Both the position numbers and the translations under genes were made by a program. Under the pieces are notes generated by a model, which saw nothing but the letters and a program-made list of their open reading frames with translations, did not search any database and was not told where the DNA came from. A DNA stretch of 64,000 nt from Cenococcum geophilum 1.58 (Eukaryota; Ascomycota; Dothideomycetes; Gloniales; Gloniaceae): NCBI GenBank assembly GCA_001692895.1, contig KV748195.1, forward strand, positions 1,240,001 to 1,304,000. Direction: 5' to 3'. Below, piece after piece: positions 1 through 11,914 of this stretch (the first letter of the stretch is position 1; every line of letters starts with the position of its first letter).

Positions 1-3000
1 ATTAGAGGCAAGGTTGTAACCTAGTAATTGCCCTACGCTGCATTTCCCGAATGCGCCGCACACAAGTAAGCCCGTTCATAAAAGGCATCTCAAGGTCCAT
101 GAGGATAATTGAGAGGTTTAGATCCTGAACTAGCTAGGGTTCTGTAGCAGAGGGGCCGGATGAATAAGAGCTCAATGCCGTATCAACTTGGCTGGCATCT
201 GTAGTAGAAGGCGCATCATCGCGGACTGGTTCTGCGGAAAAGGTAGTCATCCCATTTGCCGGAGTTGCTGCGCCATTACTTTCTGATTGATTAGGTTGTC
301 TTCGATAGGCAGAACGTGTGAGGTACGAAGTAGGGCTTTCAGATCGGCGTCAAGCTTAGCTGGTCCGTCCTTCGCAGGAAATCTAGAAAGAACAAAGTCC
401 ATTGGTGCTATATCCGAAGAGCCTTGCCTCGGATCGCTCAAAGCTGTGCCGTCTAGTGCAGTCGTGGTTGGATCGGGGTTATTTGTGGATTCAGAAAGGT
501 ATCGGCGGCCTTTAATGTAGAAGGTGAAGGTGCTGTCTTGGGATGCTACTGAATGAACTCCAATCTGGCCTCCTTGAAGCTCCGTAGGTTCCCTTGATAT
601 GAATAGACCAAGATTAGAAACTCCGTATTGAGCGTACGTCTTGGGTGATGCTTGAGAAAAGCGAAAGAGCAGCTTCATTTCCTCAGGTAAGGCCTCATCC
701 GGTATCGCTTACGTCGAACTGCAGGAAGACCTCTTTCCCGGTTCCCCATTCCCCGGAAGGTTGTTCAGCGCGAGATTCTCGGCGACGGATGTATGACACT
801 TTGCCAAGTCCAGACGACGGTTGTTTGAGTGATGCGCCAAGCAGAATGGTTATGTGGCGCTTGCGTGAATCCCTCGTAAATTTGATGGCGTTTGTGAGGA
901 AATTAATAAGGACTTGGAGAAGACGTGCTAGGTCAAGGAGGACGTGGTTGATCGCACGGTTATGATAGGATTGATTGACAGAAAACGAAGCTTTGACTCT
1001 AGCGTCGTGGAGATATGCCTCAACATCTGCGGAGCATTTTGACAAGTGCGACCGGTTGAACTGAGTCAGGGGAGATCAAATAAGAGGTTCGAATTTAACT
1101 TGGAAAGAGCGAGAATGTCGTCGACAATCCTCTTCTGATGCTGAGAACAAAGGACTATGGTTTGCGCAGCATCAACAACTGCAGCTCGGGTATGATCCGG
1201 GATGAGTGATTGGTTTGAAAGAGCAATGCTCCCAATTTGATCGGCATCAAAAACGGTGCGCTTGCAATTGCTCCATTCTTTTATGATGCGTTATATCCAT
1301 TAAGAAGCTAGTAATCTTTGACACATTCCCATTCTCATCGACCTCGGACATTGCATTTGAGAGAACCCAGCGCCGTTCATTAGTCTCTCCATCCTTCCTC
1401 GGGTCTGGCGGTGTGTTGCGCACACGAAATTCAGGCTTCAGAGATTGGCCCTTCAAGCACACGGCGAAAGTTCCCATGAACCCTCGGCCAGTCATCTAGA
1501 TGTAATGGTGCCTTCTACCCATGAAGCTGTTCGCTATCCGCAATGATTCCGCTCGGATAGCCATAGGCATGATTTTTCCAGAGGGGTCCATTCGGTGGGA
1601 AAATGGCTATGCCGACGGGAGCCATTTTGGGAGGACTAGTGAAGGTGCGTTCCTGCCTCTCTGCATTCTTCGTTCTGCGCTTCAGCTCCCTCTGTTCTTT
1701 GGACGCAGCCGCCTTTACGATGTGGTGATAAGGAGCCTTAAAAAATTTCTGTAGTCTTCATCATATGGTTTCTGTGGGTTCATTCCTAGGAGTAGAAATC
1801 TAACTGCGTCAGGACCGTCCAACCGAACGATAGGATAGAGAAGAGCAGCATTAGACGCTGTTCAGACCACGACCTGAAATCCGAATTGCCAATGATTCCG
1901 GCAGGGATCCATCACTGATCCGTAGCATAACTGGATCACCTGGGCCCATGATCTCTTGAAGTGGGCATGCAAGCCCTCACCATTTTAGGTGCAGTTGGGG
2001 GGTGATCAGCTTTGATTCCAACGATACCTTCCATATCAATGCAGCCTGTAGCCGTTGATTTGTCCGGAGGTTTAGGTTCGACGTCATTCACAACTGAATG
2101 CAAAAGCGCAAGGGGGAAGTCCTCCTAGTTTAATTCGAGTATATCAACCACATGGTTCTAGAACTTGGTGAGATCTTGAGCTGCGTCCATTTTCTCAGCT
2201 ATGTTTGAAGTTTCCAGCCTCCTTTGGCTAACCACCCGTTAGGTTGTCTGTGAGCTCTTTAAGCACGCCAACCGCGGAGCCATCTTTGGCCAATGCTGGA
2301 AGTAAAGTGTAAGACTAGCAGGTTTCTTCCGGATGGAGTCCATTGCGCGATGTTGGGAGGTAATGGTCCTCAACAGTTGTTGCCTTTCCCGTCTCAATTG
2401 TAGTTTTTATATTGCGATGTAATTGTTCCCAGCCTATAGCAAAACCGACGGCTCTGGGTAGGCTGAGTGTGCCTGGATGCTTCTCTCTCATAAGTGCTGC
2501 GCATGGTCCATTGTAAATGATTGTAAATTCCGAGCCCCAAAGAAGAACTCTCGGAGTCGGGTGGTTCATTATCACGAATACATGAGAACAGAGTTCATCT
2601 CCCCAGTTTCCCACAGGCCCTAGAGCGGGTTGTGAACAATTGAAGCTTTGAAAGAATCTGGTATAATCAGGAAGGTCTGAAATTGTCCAATCCAGTCTAG
2701 TGAAAAGCACACCACTTCCTCTCCCGGTTCTGTACGCGACTCTGGTGATGGGGGGTGTCTAGGAGCATTCTGCTTGTATAACTCGTCATTGCGTGCTCGT
2801 AAGGATGATACGGGCTGATCTGTGGAAAGTTGTTGGGCTTCCGCGGTCGTGTTGCACTGCAGCTGCTCGGAATGGTATTATTCGAAAAGCTGAGGGTGTA
2901 GGGATCGCGGCGAAGAAGCCCCTATCCTTGCCGGAGTATTGTCCTGGTCCATTTTACCCCTTGGTAGTACACGTTGGAAGCTTCAGAGCCACGCAAAGTC

Positions 3001-3282
3001 CAAGTAGATGGATTGGTGGCCCGCTCTAAAAGAGCATCTTATTCCACAACCTGATGGCTGAATGCTGCATACTAAAGGAAGCCTGGCGACCTTCGAGGCG
3101 TTGATGTATTCAATGACAACAGTCGGTCTTTCATCGTAGTTGAGGTAATCGGTTATAAGTCTGAGGCTGTCCACCGTAACTGGTGTTCCAGTGTACATAC
3201 TTGGTGGGCCTTGTATGACAGTTAACGGGGAAGCAAGACTCGAGGCATCAAATCGTGTGGCGGAAGATATGGAAGCATCCAA
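1..3282 (-). pseudogene. Hybrid histidine kinase relic (PAS / GAF-like / PAS / HATPase / receiver), cut by the window edge
   Basis: In the intact family this is a two-component sensor that autophosphorylates on His and passes the phosphate to a C-terminal receiver Asp. Reading the minus strand from 3282: an N-terminal segment (about 3282-2983), a PAS-like block (2710-2315, VLLWGSEFTIIYNGP), a GAF-like stretch (about 2290-1750), a second PAS ending in MDITHHKRMEQLQ (1495-1247), a helix resembling the end of HisKA (QTIVLCSQHQKRIVDDIL, about 1190-1110), a HATPase with N-box LINFLTNAIKFTRD (about 930-890) and G2 region (about 630-590), and a receiver (EDN near 300, ILMDLEMP near 95-110). The blocks lie in different frames separated by stops, and the H-box that should follow the second PAS is missing. 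Two glycines of the G2 box also look replaced (YGVSNLGLF where the family has YGGSGLGLF). It is therefore a pseudogene. The gene continues left of base 1. The domain assignment is secure; the subgroup is not. Confidence 0.85.
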
Positions 3283-3631
3283 ATGGGATTATAAACGAGG
3301 ATAAGGGCGTTGGTACGGTGTCAGCGCCGGGGTTGTTATTAGATTGAATGTGACAGCGACTTCGCGACGACCAGCTTCGAAGGCGATAGCTCAGGCCGAG
3401 GGCTCCAGGTTTCATAGAAAAACCGGAGTTAAATCAGGGATCAAATTGAAGTGAAGGAGATAATTATTTGAGCCTCGATGATCGACCCAGGTGTGACGTG
3501 GGATGGAAGGCAAGAGGGATCAAACGGTTGGTGGGACAAATGGGGAGCTGGCAAGGGGGGCTGAGCGAGTGAGTGTGGAACATGCAAATCAAGCGGGTGT
3601 GGCCGTTTCCTCATGCCTGCTTGACATGGCA
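3283..3631. other. Intergenic sequence upstream of the kinase relic
   Basis: This stretch of balanced composition lies between the presumed N-terminus of the kinase relic and the foldback element. It would hold the kinase's old promoter. I see no convincing gene, RNA or repeat here. Short open frames occur but have no recognisable content. Confidence 0.4.
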
Positions 3632-3914
3632 CAAGGGCTAGGCGAAAAAGTCGTGGCCACGCGAAAACAGCCCCCTACAACTTCCCCCCTTCACAACTCC
3701 ATAACCACGCACTCAATATATACAAATAATAGCTTATTTTAAAGCCTGAAGCCTATAGAGTTTTTCTATTACTATACACTAGCCTATTGCCCATGATTTA
3801 GGTGTTAATTGTGTTGTGAAGTAATATAAACAAAGAACCCTCAGAGTGACGGTTTGGTGAGGAATTGTATGGTGGGGCATTTGGCGTGGCCACAACTTTT
3901 TCGCCTAGCCCTTG
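3632..3914. mobile_element. 283-bp foldback MITE with TIRs beginning CAAGGGCTAGGCGAAAAAGT
   Basis: The left end (3632 onward) and the reverse complement of the right end (to 3914) share CAAGGGCTAGGCGAAAAAGT followed by a near-identical GTGGCCACGC. Weaker similarity continues for about 60 bases. The middle is AT-rich and non-coding. GCA flanks both sides (3629-3631 and 3915-3917) and may be a 3-bp target duplication, but this is not decisive. The CAAGGG start recalls hAT-type tips, yet no 8-bp duplication is visible, so the superfamily is left open. Confidence 0.7.
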
Positions 3915-5468
3915 GCACTTGCGGCCAGCTGCAGGCCACTTGCAGCTCGCTTTGCAGCCCAGCCAACTGGCTGCCCCGGCGAAACCTTGCGCGGCTGGTC
4001 CCTCGGGCTTCCCCGATTATATTCACGTCCTTGGATTGGTTGCAGCTTAAGGAGAGACGGATGGACCTGGGGTGACTGCGGATTCCCAATTGTCATGGCA
4101 CTTTCGAATTAAATAATGGGAAATCCTAACGCCAAAAGACGCCACCGGCTTGTCCATCAGGCCACAAATTGACCGTGGCTGTTCCCATTGCTACCATGCA
4201 AAAATCGTGTGTCAGAGGCCTGGTTAGAATACTTGCGACTGTGCCTGCTGGTGGATATCCACAATTCGGTTTCAGAAGTGTGTCGAAAGACATCGGAGTG
4301 TTCCGAGCGAACATGGTCACTCCTCCTTCTTAGTTGCTCCGGGAATAATACATGCTAGCCCAGACATCTCTTATCTCCGGCTTGGGGGTTTTGGCCAAAC
4401 TATAAGAGCTGATGTCTATGCAGTTAATGCACTGCATCGGACTTCGCCAACCGATGCCCAGACTGGCAATGCCGCAAATCAAAGATGATGGAGAATAAGG
4501 GCATAAACTCTGGGCGATGTTGAGGTGGCCGCGTTTGGTGGAGTTGCTAATACGGGGAAGTCTGGTGGTGGTGCCGAGGGCTGCAGGGCGAGCCGTGACA
4601 GGGCGGCGCGATGGATGGGTGTGATGGACAGGTGTGGAAAGATTGGTTCTCGACGATGGAACGAGCGAGCGGGCTTCACAGCTGCATGGGCGGTTGCATC
4701 ATCCCCGCATTGTTGATCAAGCCCTGACGCGAAGGATTTCGTTATTGGGCAGACCACGCAGGAACACTTGAGGGCTCTTCCGCCGGCTGCACAGCACAAC
4801 GATGGGCATGTTTGTGATTTTGACAGGTCCAGGGCGAAACCTCACCAATTCGGCGGCGGGGTCAACCCCCGCATTCCCCGTTCTCAAACTGCAACCCTCA
4901 AGATGGGATACGCAGACTCCGCCAGAGTACAGTTGCCTCTCATTCATCAAACGGGAATTTTGTGACACCTTTGTCGCAGCTGGCCCGTCCCCCCGCTTTC
5001 AAAGGTCGGGAAGGTCCAAGCCTTTTTGACAGCTCACATCTATCAAACTGCACAACTATGTCTGTATGCTAACCCCAACCATGTAAAGATACTTTCATCA
5101 GCATCCAATCTAGGATTCGCGCAAGGAGTTTTCTACCTTTTTCCATATTTGAGTTCCCAACATTCTTTACCTCCCTTTGAAGTACTCCACTCTCTGCTGT
5201 CGAAACCTTAACTATACCGCTTCTCCAGCCTCTTTCTGCATGTTTCCGATTTTGATATCATCCCCTTGACGCTTCCGGTGGCAGACGCTACAAATCCTTG
5301 ACGAATCAAAGTTAGAAGGAAGGACTTGTTTGATCATAGACGGAAATGATCTATCACATCCTGAACGAGCCTATACTCTTAGCAAAATGCCCAGAAGATC
5401 AATACGAAAAGCCTTAATCTTTAAAAACCCCACTCACTCTTTCAACTTCCAACTATAAACACGTCACC
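3915..5468. other. Intergenic region, about 1.5 kb, no supported gene
   Basis: This is gene-space DNA between the MITE and the two-exon gene. Several short frames are open on both strands, for example about 64 codons on the minus strand at 4126-4320. None shows a recognisable motif, splice pattern or codon structure that would support a gene. No tRNA-like clover leaf was found. Confidence 0.4.
5400..5468 (+). promoter_or_regulatory. Putative core promoter / 5' leader of the two-exon gene
   Basis: A pyrimidine-rich run at about 5426-5450 (CCCCACTCACTCTTTCAACT) precedes the ATG. CT-rich tracts near the transcription start are common in filamentous fungi. The start codon context is CACCATGA, a good fungal Kozak match. 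No clear TATA box lies at a sensible distance. The transcription start is inferred, not seen. Confidence 0.35.
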
Positions 5469-6376
5469 ATGACCTATTTTCCATTACCGCCGCAGCCTCC
5501 TCCTTCTCCGGTGTGCGCTTCCAGCGAACAGCGCACGCCAATTGCCCTTGAATCCATTTCTGATCGTTTCAACTCTGGCTCTCGCCGTTTTAATCCAGAG
5601 CTGGTCACAGGTCTCAGAGACGGCTTCGACAAGAGCGACTCGGAGACTTTATTTTCGCTTAGTCCAGAGGGCCGGACTGATCCAAACTGCTTTTCAAAAA
5701 ATACTCTCCTACGTAGTTCAAATCACGAGATCGATTATACGCCAGAAAATACTACCGATAGCAACATTGTACCCTCCATGGTATGTTATCGTATACCACC
5801 ATCGTCATATTGAATTTGATGCGCCTATCAATCGCCTGCGGGACAAAGACGCATTTCGCTTCACCTCCTCCCAGCGTCTCTGCTCAACCACTTAAAAGCT
5901 ATCCCCACTCTCCACACTCTCCACACACATACAAAAGCGGCAACGAGAGAAAAAAAGAAAAAAAAAATAGCTAACATATCGCCATTCTCTAGGAGGAAAC
6001 CAGAGATCCCATCCAGCCATCCACGCCCAATCGCCTAGTCATCCAGGAGCTCCTGAACTCCGCAATCCCCCCCAGCGATGATGTACCTGACAGTGCCGCC
6101 CACGGAGATGCCGTTCCTTCGGGATCTAGTCACTCCGAAGATAAGACTAGCGCTCAAGATGCGAAGGAACGAGAAGCCAACCGTCTGGAAGAAGGATGGG
6201 TGGAGGTGAGGACGCTGATGCCGAATTGGTTCTCCTCAAGCGTAGATAGCGAGTGGGTGAAGGTGCCAAGGCGGCTGCCGCAGCCCGAGAAGATTCTGGT
6301 GATGATGGTGCAACGGGCTGAAGCCAAGGACGATTACGGAGGTGTCGGTGGCGGAGGATACTGTCTCTCGGCGTGA
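5469..6376 (+). CDS. Two-exon gene of unknown function, 231 residues
   Basis: Exon 1 is 5469-5780 (104 codons) and exon 2 is 5993-6376 (127 codons plus TGA). The intron (5781-5992, 212 nt) has donor GTATGT, an A-rich stretch, branch point CTAAC at 5971-5975 and acceptor CTCTAG. It joins in phase 0, and exon 2 then stays open for 127 codons, which is good evidence for the model. The start at 5469 has a CACC context. The protein begins MTYFPLPPQPPPSP, is rich in Ser, Pro, Asp and Glu, and looks largely disordered. A more structured C-terminal part is rich in Trp (GWVEVRTLMPNWFSSSVDSEWVKVPRRL). No signal peptide, membrane segment or known catalytic motif is visible, and I do not recognise the family. 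It is the only apparently intact host gene in the window and lies about 700 bases from the transposon cluster. An alternative 3' splice form cannot be excluded. Confidence 0.65.
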
Positions 6377-7069
6377 GAGGCCGGAACAACGCGTCGGGAG
6401 TGTTGTCGGGGGTCTCGGTTTGCTGTGGTATGGGTTGGCTGAGGCTGAGCCTTTCGTTGGGTTTGAGCTGTCCTTCACGGCTTGTACGTTTTTGTGGTAT
6501 TTTGCTTTTCGCGGGTTCGGTCGTGCTATAAAGCCTCTGGGACACAGTCGCTTCATCGGCGCAAGGTGGCATTATCATCGAATAATATTCTGCTGCAGAG
6601 CACCTAGGTAGATTTGGGTATTTCGAAACAAATTTAGTCGGAGTATGCTTCACGCATGTTTGTTTTTAGAAGCTTTATAATGGTTTGGTGTGAAGTTTTC
6701 ATATCAATTAAGGAAGGTTCTTTGAACTCCCCTTATAGAGATCTGGAGCTTTATGAAGATTCCCAGAGCTTCTAAATTTGGGTTCTATGAGGAAGTTTAT
6801 GGTGAACTTCGTGTGTAGACTACTAGACTTCCTGGTATATTAGTGCTACCTGTTAGTAGAGCTGAAAATTTCCTATCCCTTGTACGGATAGCTACGTCCT
6901 AACATGCGGATCGTTGGTACCCCCCAACGAAAATTTTGACCCGAGTTTATAAGTAATAAGCCAATCAATTAACCCAAAGCTTTAATATAGAGCTTTATTA
7001 TAGACTTTAATTAATATATATAGAGATGAGGTTTTCCAGGGGAGACCCCCTGGGACCCCCCTATACAGA
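6377..7069. other. Transition from gene space to AT-rich repeat DNA
   Basis: Composition becomes AT-rich after about 6,650. Short direct repetitions such as AGAGCTT occur, along with a C-run at about 6920-6930. No gene is supported. The original insertion site of the first nested cluster (GCTTT, 7070-7074) ends this stretch. Confidence 0.5.
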
Positions 7070-7074
7070 GCTTT

Positions 7075-7311
7075 TGTTACGGCACTAGCAGAAAATGGCA
7101 GAACCTGGCAGATCTTCGCACCGGCAAGTTGCCACAGATTGCTGCATATTGCGGTCACGTGACGCAAAGATCTTATAAAACATCGAGCGGCGCTGCTCTT
7201 CTTCTCCTTTCCTTTCCCTAGCTTTAGATTCTCGTTTATAGACAATCCAATCGTATAGGCTTGCGCGTCCCTCTTACCGTACTTATGCCTTAATTAACTA
7301 AGTCGCTAATA
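7075..7311 (+). repeat. 5' LTR of Gypsy-A copy 1
   Basis: A 237-bp LTR starting TGTTACGGCAC and ending ...CTTAATTAACTAAGTCGCT plus AATA. The same LTR recurs in both orientations at 13136, 21762, 23836, 30978 and 31211. It contains the TCACGTGAC palindrome and AGATCTTATAAAA-type promoter-like sequence. Confidence 0.85.
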
Positions 7312-9797
7312 TTATCTAAAGCTCTTTTAACTCTCTCTTCCTAAAAAGGAACTTAAATATATCTATAGGACTATAAATAGGATAAGAATATAGAATAGAA
7401 CCCTAAGAAAAGGACTATAAGACACGCATAGACTAGAACCCCTAAAGAAATTACCTAGAATTACCTAATACCCCTACTACTATACTATGAAATATAATAG
7501 TAGGTAAAGTAGCTATAGGACCTTTAAATACTTTAGATAAAGAAATAATTAATATTTTAACCCCCTAGGCGGAACTTACGGCAGCTAATACTAAAATTAA
7601 ATAACTATAAGAGTTGCTTAAAGCTAGAGATACCCCTATATCTAATAATAAGTTATTATTAAATAACTAAAGACTTACTATAGTTCTTTAGGCCCTATTT
7701 TAACGCCTTAGTAGATTTACTAAGGCCTATATAGTACTAAAGCGGTTAGTAAAGGTTATAGATCCCCCGCTATTTATAGATAAAATAAACCTAATATTTA
7801 ATAACTGGAAGCTTTAATTACGGGATAAGCTTAAAGTTAATACTAACTACTTTCCTACCCCCTAAGCTAAGATAGCCTATATCTTTAGCCGTACTAGCGA
7901 AGATACCTAGACGTATTTACGCCTATAATATACTAAAGCTAGACGAATAAACTCGTACCTTCTTGTAGTATCTGGTGTCTAGTATCTTTACCTATTAGAG
8001 TAGTAAACCGACTTATATTAAGAAGCTAAGACGAGTTTAAGTAGACAATAATATAAGCGGCCACGTATAATAAGGGGAGAGAGAGAAAGGCTGTCTCTTA
8101 TTTACTAATTAAATTAAATCTAACGCGTATATAGGGTCTATATAAATACAACTTAACCTTAATCTAAATACCTTAAACCTTAACGCTTAAGACTATAGCC
8201 GTTAATAACTTAGAGAAACGGCCGTTATACTATAACTACTAGCCTATAATAAAGAAAACCCATATTTTAGTATTAAACGCTATAGTTTTAATAGCGCTAA
8301 GCTGCTTACCTATAGCCCCTACCTCTATTAGATTCGCTATCCTTTTAATATAAATATATACTACGGTATATAAGAGGTGGAGGCCTTAATATTACTACTT
8401 AGGGGATATTTAATTGGGGTAGAGTTAGTATATAGTACGTATAGCTATAGATATACTATATAGCAGAAGTCCCCTTAGGGGGGTAGAATATAATAGAGAG
8501 AGTAATAGTTTCCTTTATTTGGTTAAGTTATTATTTATAGGTAAGCTCTTTATATAATTCTACCATAATAGAAGACCCGGTATAGTGCTTAATGGCAGCT
8601 AAAACGATATATAATTTTAAAAAAAATATACTAAAGACTTAGTAGACTCCTTTATCTTTAAAGAAAAAAGAATTAAAGAATTATCTTTTATTTTTAAAGA
8701 CCCTTTTAAAGTATAGAACGCTTACCTTAGCTATAAAAGCCTAAATATAAAAACAGCGGAGACCTTTTTAGCCTTTTAAACCCGCTTTTTATACCTAGCC
8801 AGATAGGCCTAGATCCCCTAAAAAGACCTACTACTAAACCTCTTTAATAAGCTTACCTTAAACCTATAGTGGGCCGTATTACTAGCTTATACTATAGTAT
8901 AGACGTTAAAAGAACTTATGGATTATTGCCTAGCTATTAACTAAGGCTTTTATTAAATTAAGGCACGCGTTAATTAGCTAAAAATTAAAAACCTTATAAA
9001 CCAGGCTATAAGTACTATAAGAACGGCCTATAGTGCCCTAGTACAATCGGCAACCCCTATAGTACTAGCCGCTTAGCCTATAGTTAACCTAGTAGCTAGC
9101 TATATAGCTACCCCTATTATAGGCCTAGTATATACCTAGCCTATATATAGCAACTCCTATATATAAGCTCTTAGCGATTAAAGAGCTTACTTCTTATATA
9201 GTTAACCTAGCTACCCTATAAAGAACTGCCTAATAAAGGTAAAGATAAATAAGGTCCTATTAATTTAGGAGAATAGCATAAAGTTAGAAAAAGAGGAACC
9301 CTAGGGGAAGACTCCTCCCTAGGGTTAAAAGGAATTAATATATTATATATTAATCTAGGTCGGCTAGTTAGTAAAAGAAGCCATACTATCCCTTATACTT
9401 TATTCCGTAATAGATATTAAGTTTTAACCTCTGCTTTAGCTGACTTAGAAGTAAATATCTTTACCTTAATTAATATAAAGTATACTATAAAACTAGCTAA
9501 CCTTTTAAATGCGCCTTTAGAAGAACTGCCTAAGCTAATTTCTATTTATAGGTATGACGAATAAGTAGGACCACCTATTATAACTATATTACGGATTTAC
9601 CTTTATATTAACAGACAAAGGTAATATAATATCCCCTTCCTTATTACGGACCTAAGAAGCTATAATATAATCTTAGGGAGAAAATGGCTAGCCTATTTAG
9701 GCTTATAGCTAAATATATAAAGTAGACGGCTTATCTAGCCTAAAACCCTACCCCTAACTCCTTCCTTTATAAAAAAAATTAGTATTATAATAGAAAA

Positions 9798-10024
9798 TGT
9801 AACCGACTACCAGTACCATGCTGAGACACTAGGATGCTGCCTGGAAGGCAGCATCAGCACTACCCTCGTATACCTCGTATACCTTATATTACCCTGTTTT
9901 GACTACGTATTAGTCTCCCCTTTTATCTTATTGCCTACACCTTTCTCATGTATATATACCACTTGATTTCCATAGATTTACAATCAAGTTGCTTGTTTAA
10001 TTCCCACACACTACAAAGCTTACA
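9798..10024 (+). repeat. Left LTR of the TRIM-like element
   Basis: A 227-bp TG...CA repeat, about 98% identical to 11690-11914. The few substitutions are of the C-to-T kind on this copy. Confidence 0.9.
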
Positions 10025-10517
10025 GTTATGAGCCCGGCCTGCCTACCGTACTGCATCTGATCTGTACATTCAGCGCTTACTAAGCAATCAATTGCTACCT
10101 CGTTTAAGAAGTCACTACTTCTTCCACCTTTGCAAGTGTTTCGAGCTTCTTCCGGGTACCGCTCTTGTACTCATAATTACCTTTATTTACCAAACGGACG
10201 GACGATCGAACATCGATTAAGTTGAACATCGAACACATCAAACATCGATCGAACCGAACCTAACCGTACGAACCCAACCGTACGAACCCTAACCTCCTTT
10301 AACCCAGATACACAACCATTCGACAGAGTCGACCTACCCACCACAGCGTAACGACCTCATATGGCGTCCAAGTGAGAGCCTAGCCAGCGCGATAGCCCGA
10401 GCACAGAGCCAGAGCGAGATGCCAGAGCACAGAGCCAGAGCGAGATGCCAGAGCACGGAGCCAGAGCAGAAGCTAGCTTGGATATACTGATGGTGAGAGA
10501 CAAGGATACTGGGTAGA

Positions 10518-10600
10518 CACAAGGAAGGCACCAGACCGACGGCAGCTAGAGGACCGTCGCCAAAACCAGACAACCGTTCGAACGACCAGCCAGCGAACAC
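10518..10600 (+). repeat. Fragment of the shared tandem-repeat module inside the TRIM-like element
   Basis: The order GGCACCAG, GGCAG, AGAGGACCGTCGCC, AACCAGACAACCGT matches the spacer-to-array junctions at about 43,240 and 51,045. A second short match (CCTAGGGAGGCACC) lies at about 10,687, and a CGATCGATCGAATTA linker lies near 11,140, as in the module at about 44,680. Confidence 0.65.
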
Positions 10601-11689
10601 CAGATCAATTCGACTGGATCGAATATCGAATCAAACCAAACCAGAGCCTCGATATAGGCCTGTCGCCAAATCAAATCAAGGCTTCCTAGGGAGGCACCAA
10701 TACTACACCAAACGGACGGACGATCGAACATCGATTACATCGAACATCGAACATCGATCGAACCGAACCGCGACCTACCGTACGACCCCCGACCGTACGA
10801 CCAACCGACGAACGGACGAATCAAATCAAAGCTTCGGAACGTCAAAATAAGGTTACGCCAAGACGCTAACTGGACCCTTCTTGACCCTTTCAAATCGACA
10901 GCGAACGACTTCCTACGACCAGTTACAACAGACGACTCCCACAGTACCACAAGCTTGTAGAATAGGCCAGAACACGAGGCTGATGCTAGATGGACGATTA
11001 CCAAAACGGTATGGAATGATCTAAGCAGTACTACACTTAGCTGGATACTAGATGGACAGTCACTGAATAACATTCGATTGAGAGACAACCATTACCAGAG
11101 CCATACGACGACCGTTCAAACACCAGAACAATTTGATCAATCGATCGATCGAATTAGGCCAAAGCCAATATCAATACAGGAACAATTAATTTTGATTCCA
11201 AAGCACCAATCTCGACGTCTTAACGTCACCAGAGTCACCATATGACTACGTCCTTCCTGCAATAACAGCAGCGTCCAAAGCACATCAATGCAATTGAGCA
11301 GCTTCATAAGCACGTCAATGCAATTGAACAGCTTCAAAGATCTACCTCGACTACAGCTCAAATGACTACCTCGAGTTCCACCTCGACTACAGATCAAATG
11401 ACTACCTCGAATACAGATCAAAACATCTACCTCGGTTATAGATTAAATGACTACCCCGAGCACGGGTTAATTGACTGCCTCGAATGCAGATCAAATCACT
11501 ACACCTCTTTAAATACAGTCTCCTGAGAGGCTGGGGAGGATACCTTTTCGAATATAGTCTCCTGAGAGGCTATGGAGGACATCTCTTTGAATACAGCTCT
11601 ATGTCCAGAGATATAAAGCTGGGGAGTACAGTTTCTGCCTTCATTTTTCTTTCTACAGCTTTAACTACACCGTCAAATCTGGGGGGGTG

Positions 11690-11914
11690 TGTAACCGACT
11701 ACCAGTACCATGCTGAGACACCAGGATGCTGCCTGGAAGGCAGCATCAGCACTACCCTCGTATACCTCGTATACCTTATTACCCTGTTTCGACTACGTAT
11801 TAGTCTCCCCTTTTATCTTATTGCCTACACCTTTCTCATGTATATATACCACTTGATTTCCATAGATTTACAATCAAGTTGCTCGTTTAATTCCCACACA
11901 CTACAAAGCTTACA
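11690..11914 (+). repeat. Right LTR of the TRIM-like element
   Basis: A 225-bp TG...CA repeat preceded by a run of seven G and followed by the GAAAA duplication. Confidence 0.9.

Larger units (their letters stand above)
9798..11914 (+). mobile_element. Small non-autonomous LTR element (TRIM-like), 2,117 bp, little mutated
   Basis: LTRs at 9798-10024 (227 bp) and 11690-11914 (225 bp) start TGTAACCGAC and end AAGCTTACA. They differ by about three substitutions and a 2-bp indel. GAAAA duplications lie at 9793-9797 and 11915-11919. A G-rich polypurine-like tract precedes the right LTR. The 1.67-kb interior has no credible gag or pol. It holds direct repeats instead: about 95 bp at 10190-10290 and 10709-10803, 28-bp units at 10405-10470, and units of roughly 30 bp at 11340-11470. 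Its composition is near balanced, unlike the RIP-damaged host element, so it is probably the youngest LTR insertion here. Related Gypsy-A sequence near 63,750 shows the site without the insertion. Confidence 0.9.

Noticed and set aside
1060-1100. tRNA-like GGTTCGAATT string
   Set aside because: It lies within the kinase relic and has no surrounding clover-leaf stems.
1-3282. Functional hybrid histidine kinase with several introns
   Set aside because: Frame changes fall inside conserved boxes without plausible splice sites, the H-box is absent and the G2 box is altered. Introns cannot explain this.
3440-5211. Several short open frames in the first intergenic regions
   Set aside because: All are below about 110 codons, overlap one another on both strands, and show no motif, splice signal or good start context.
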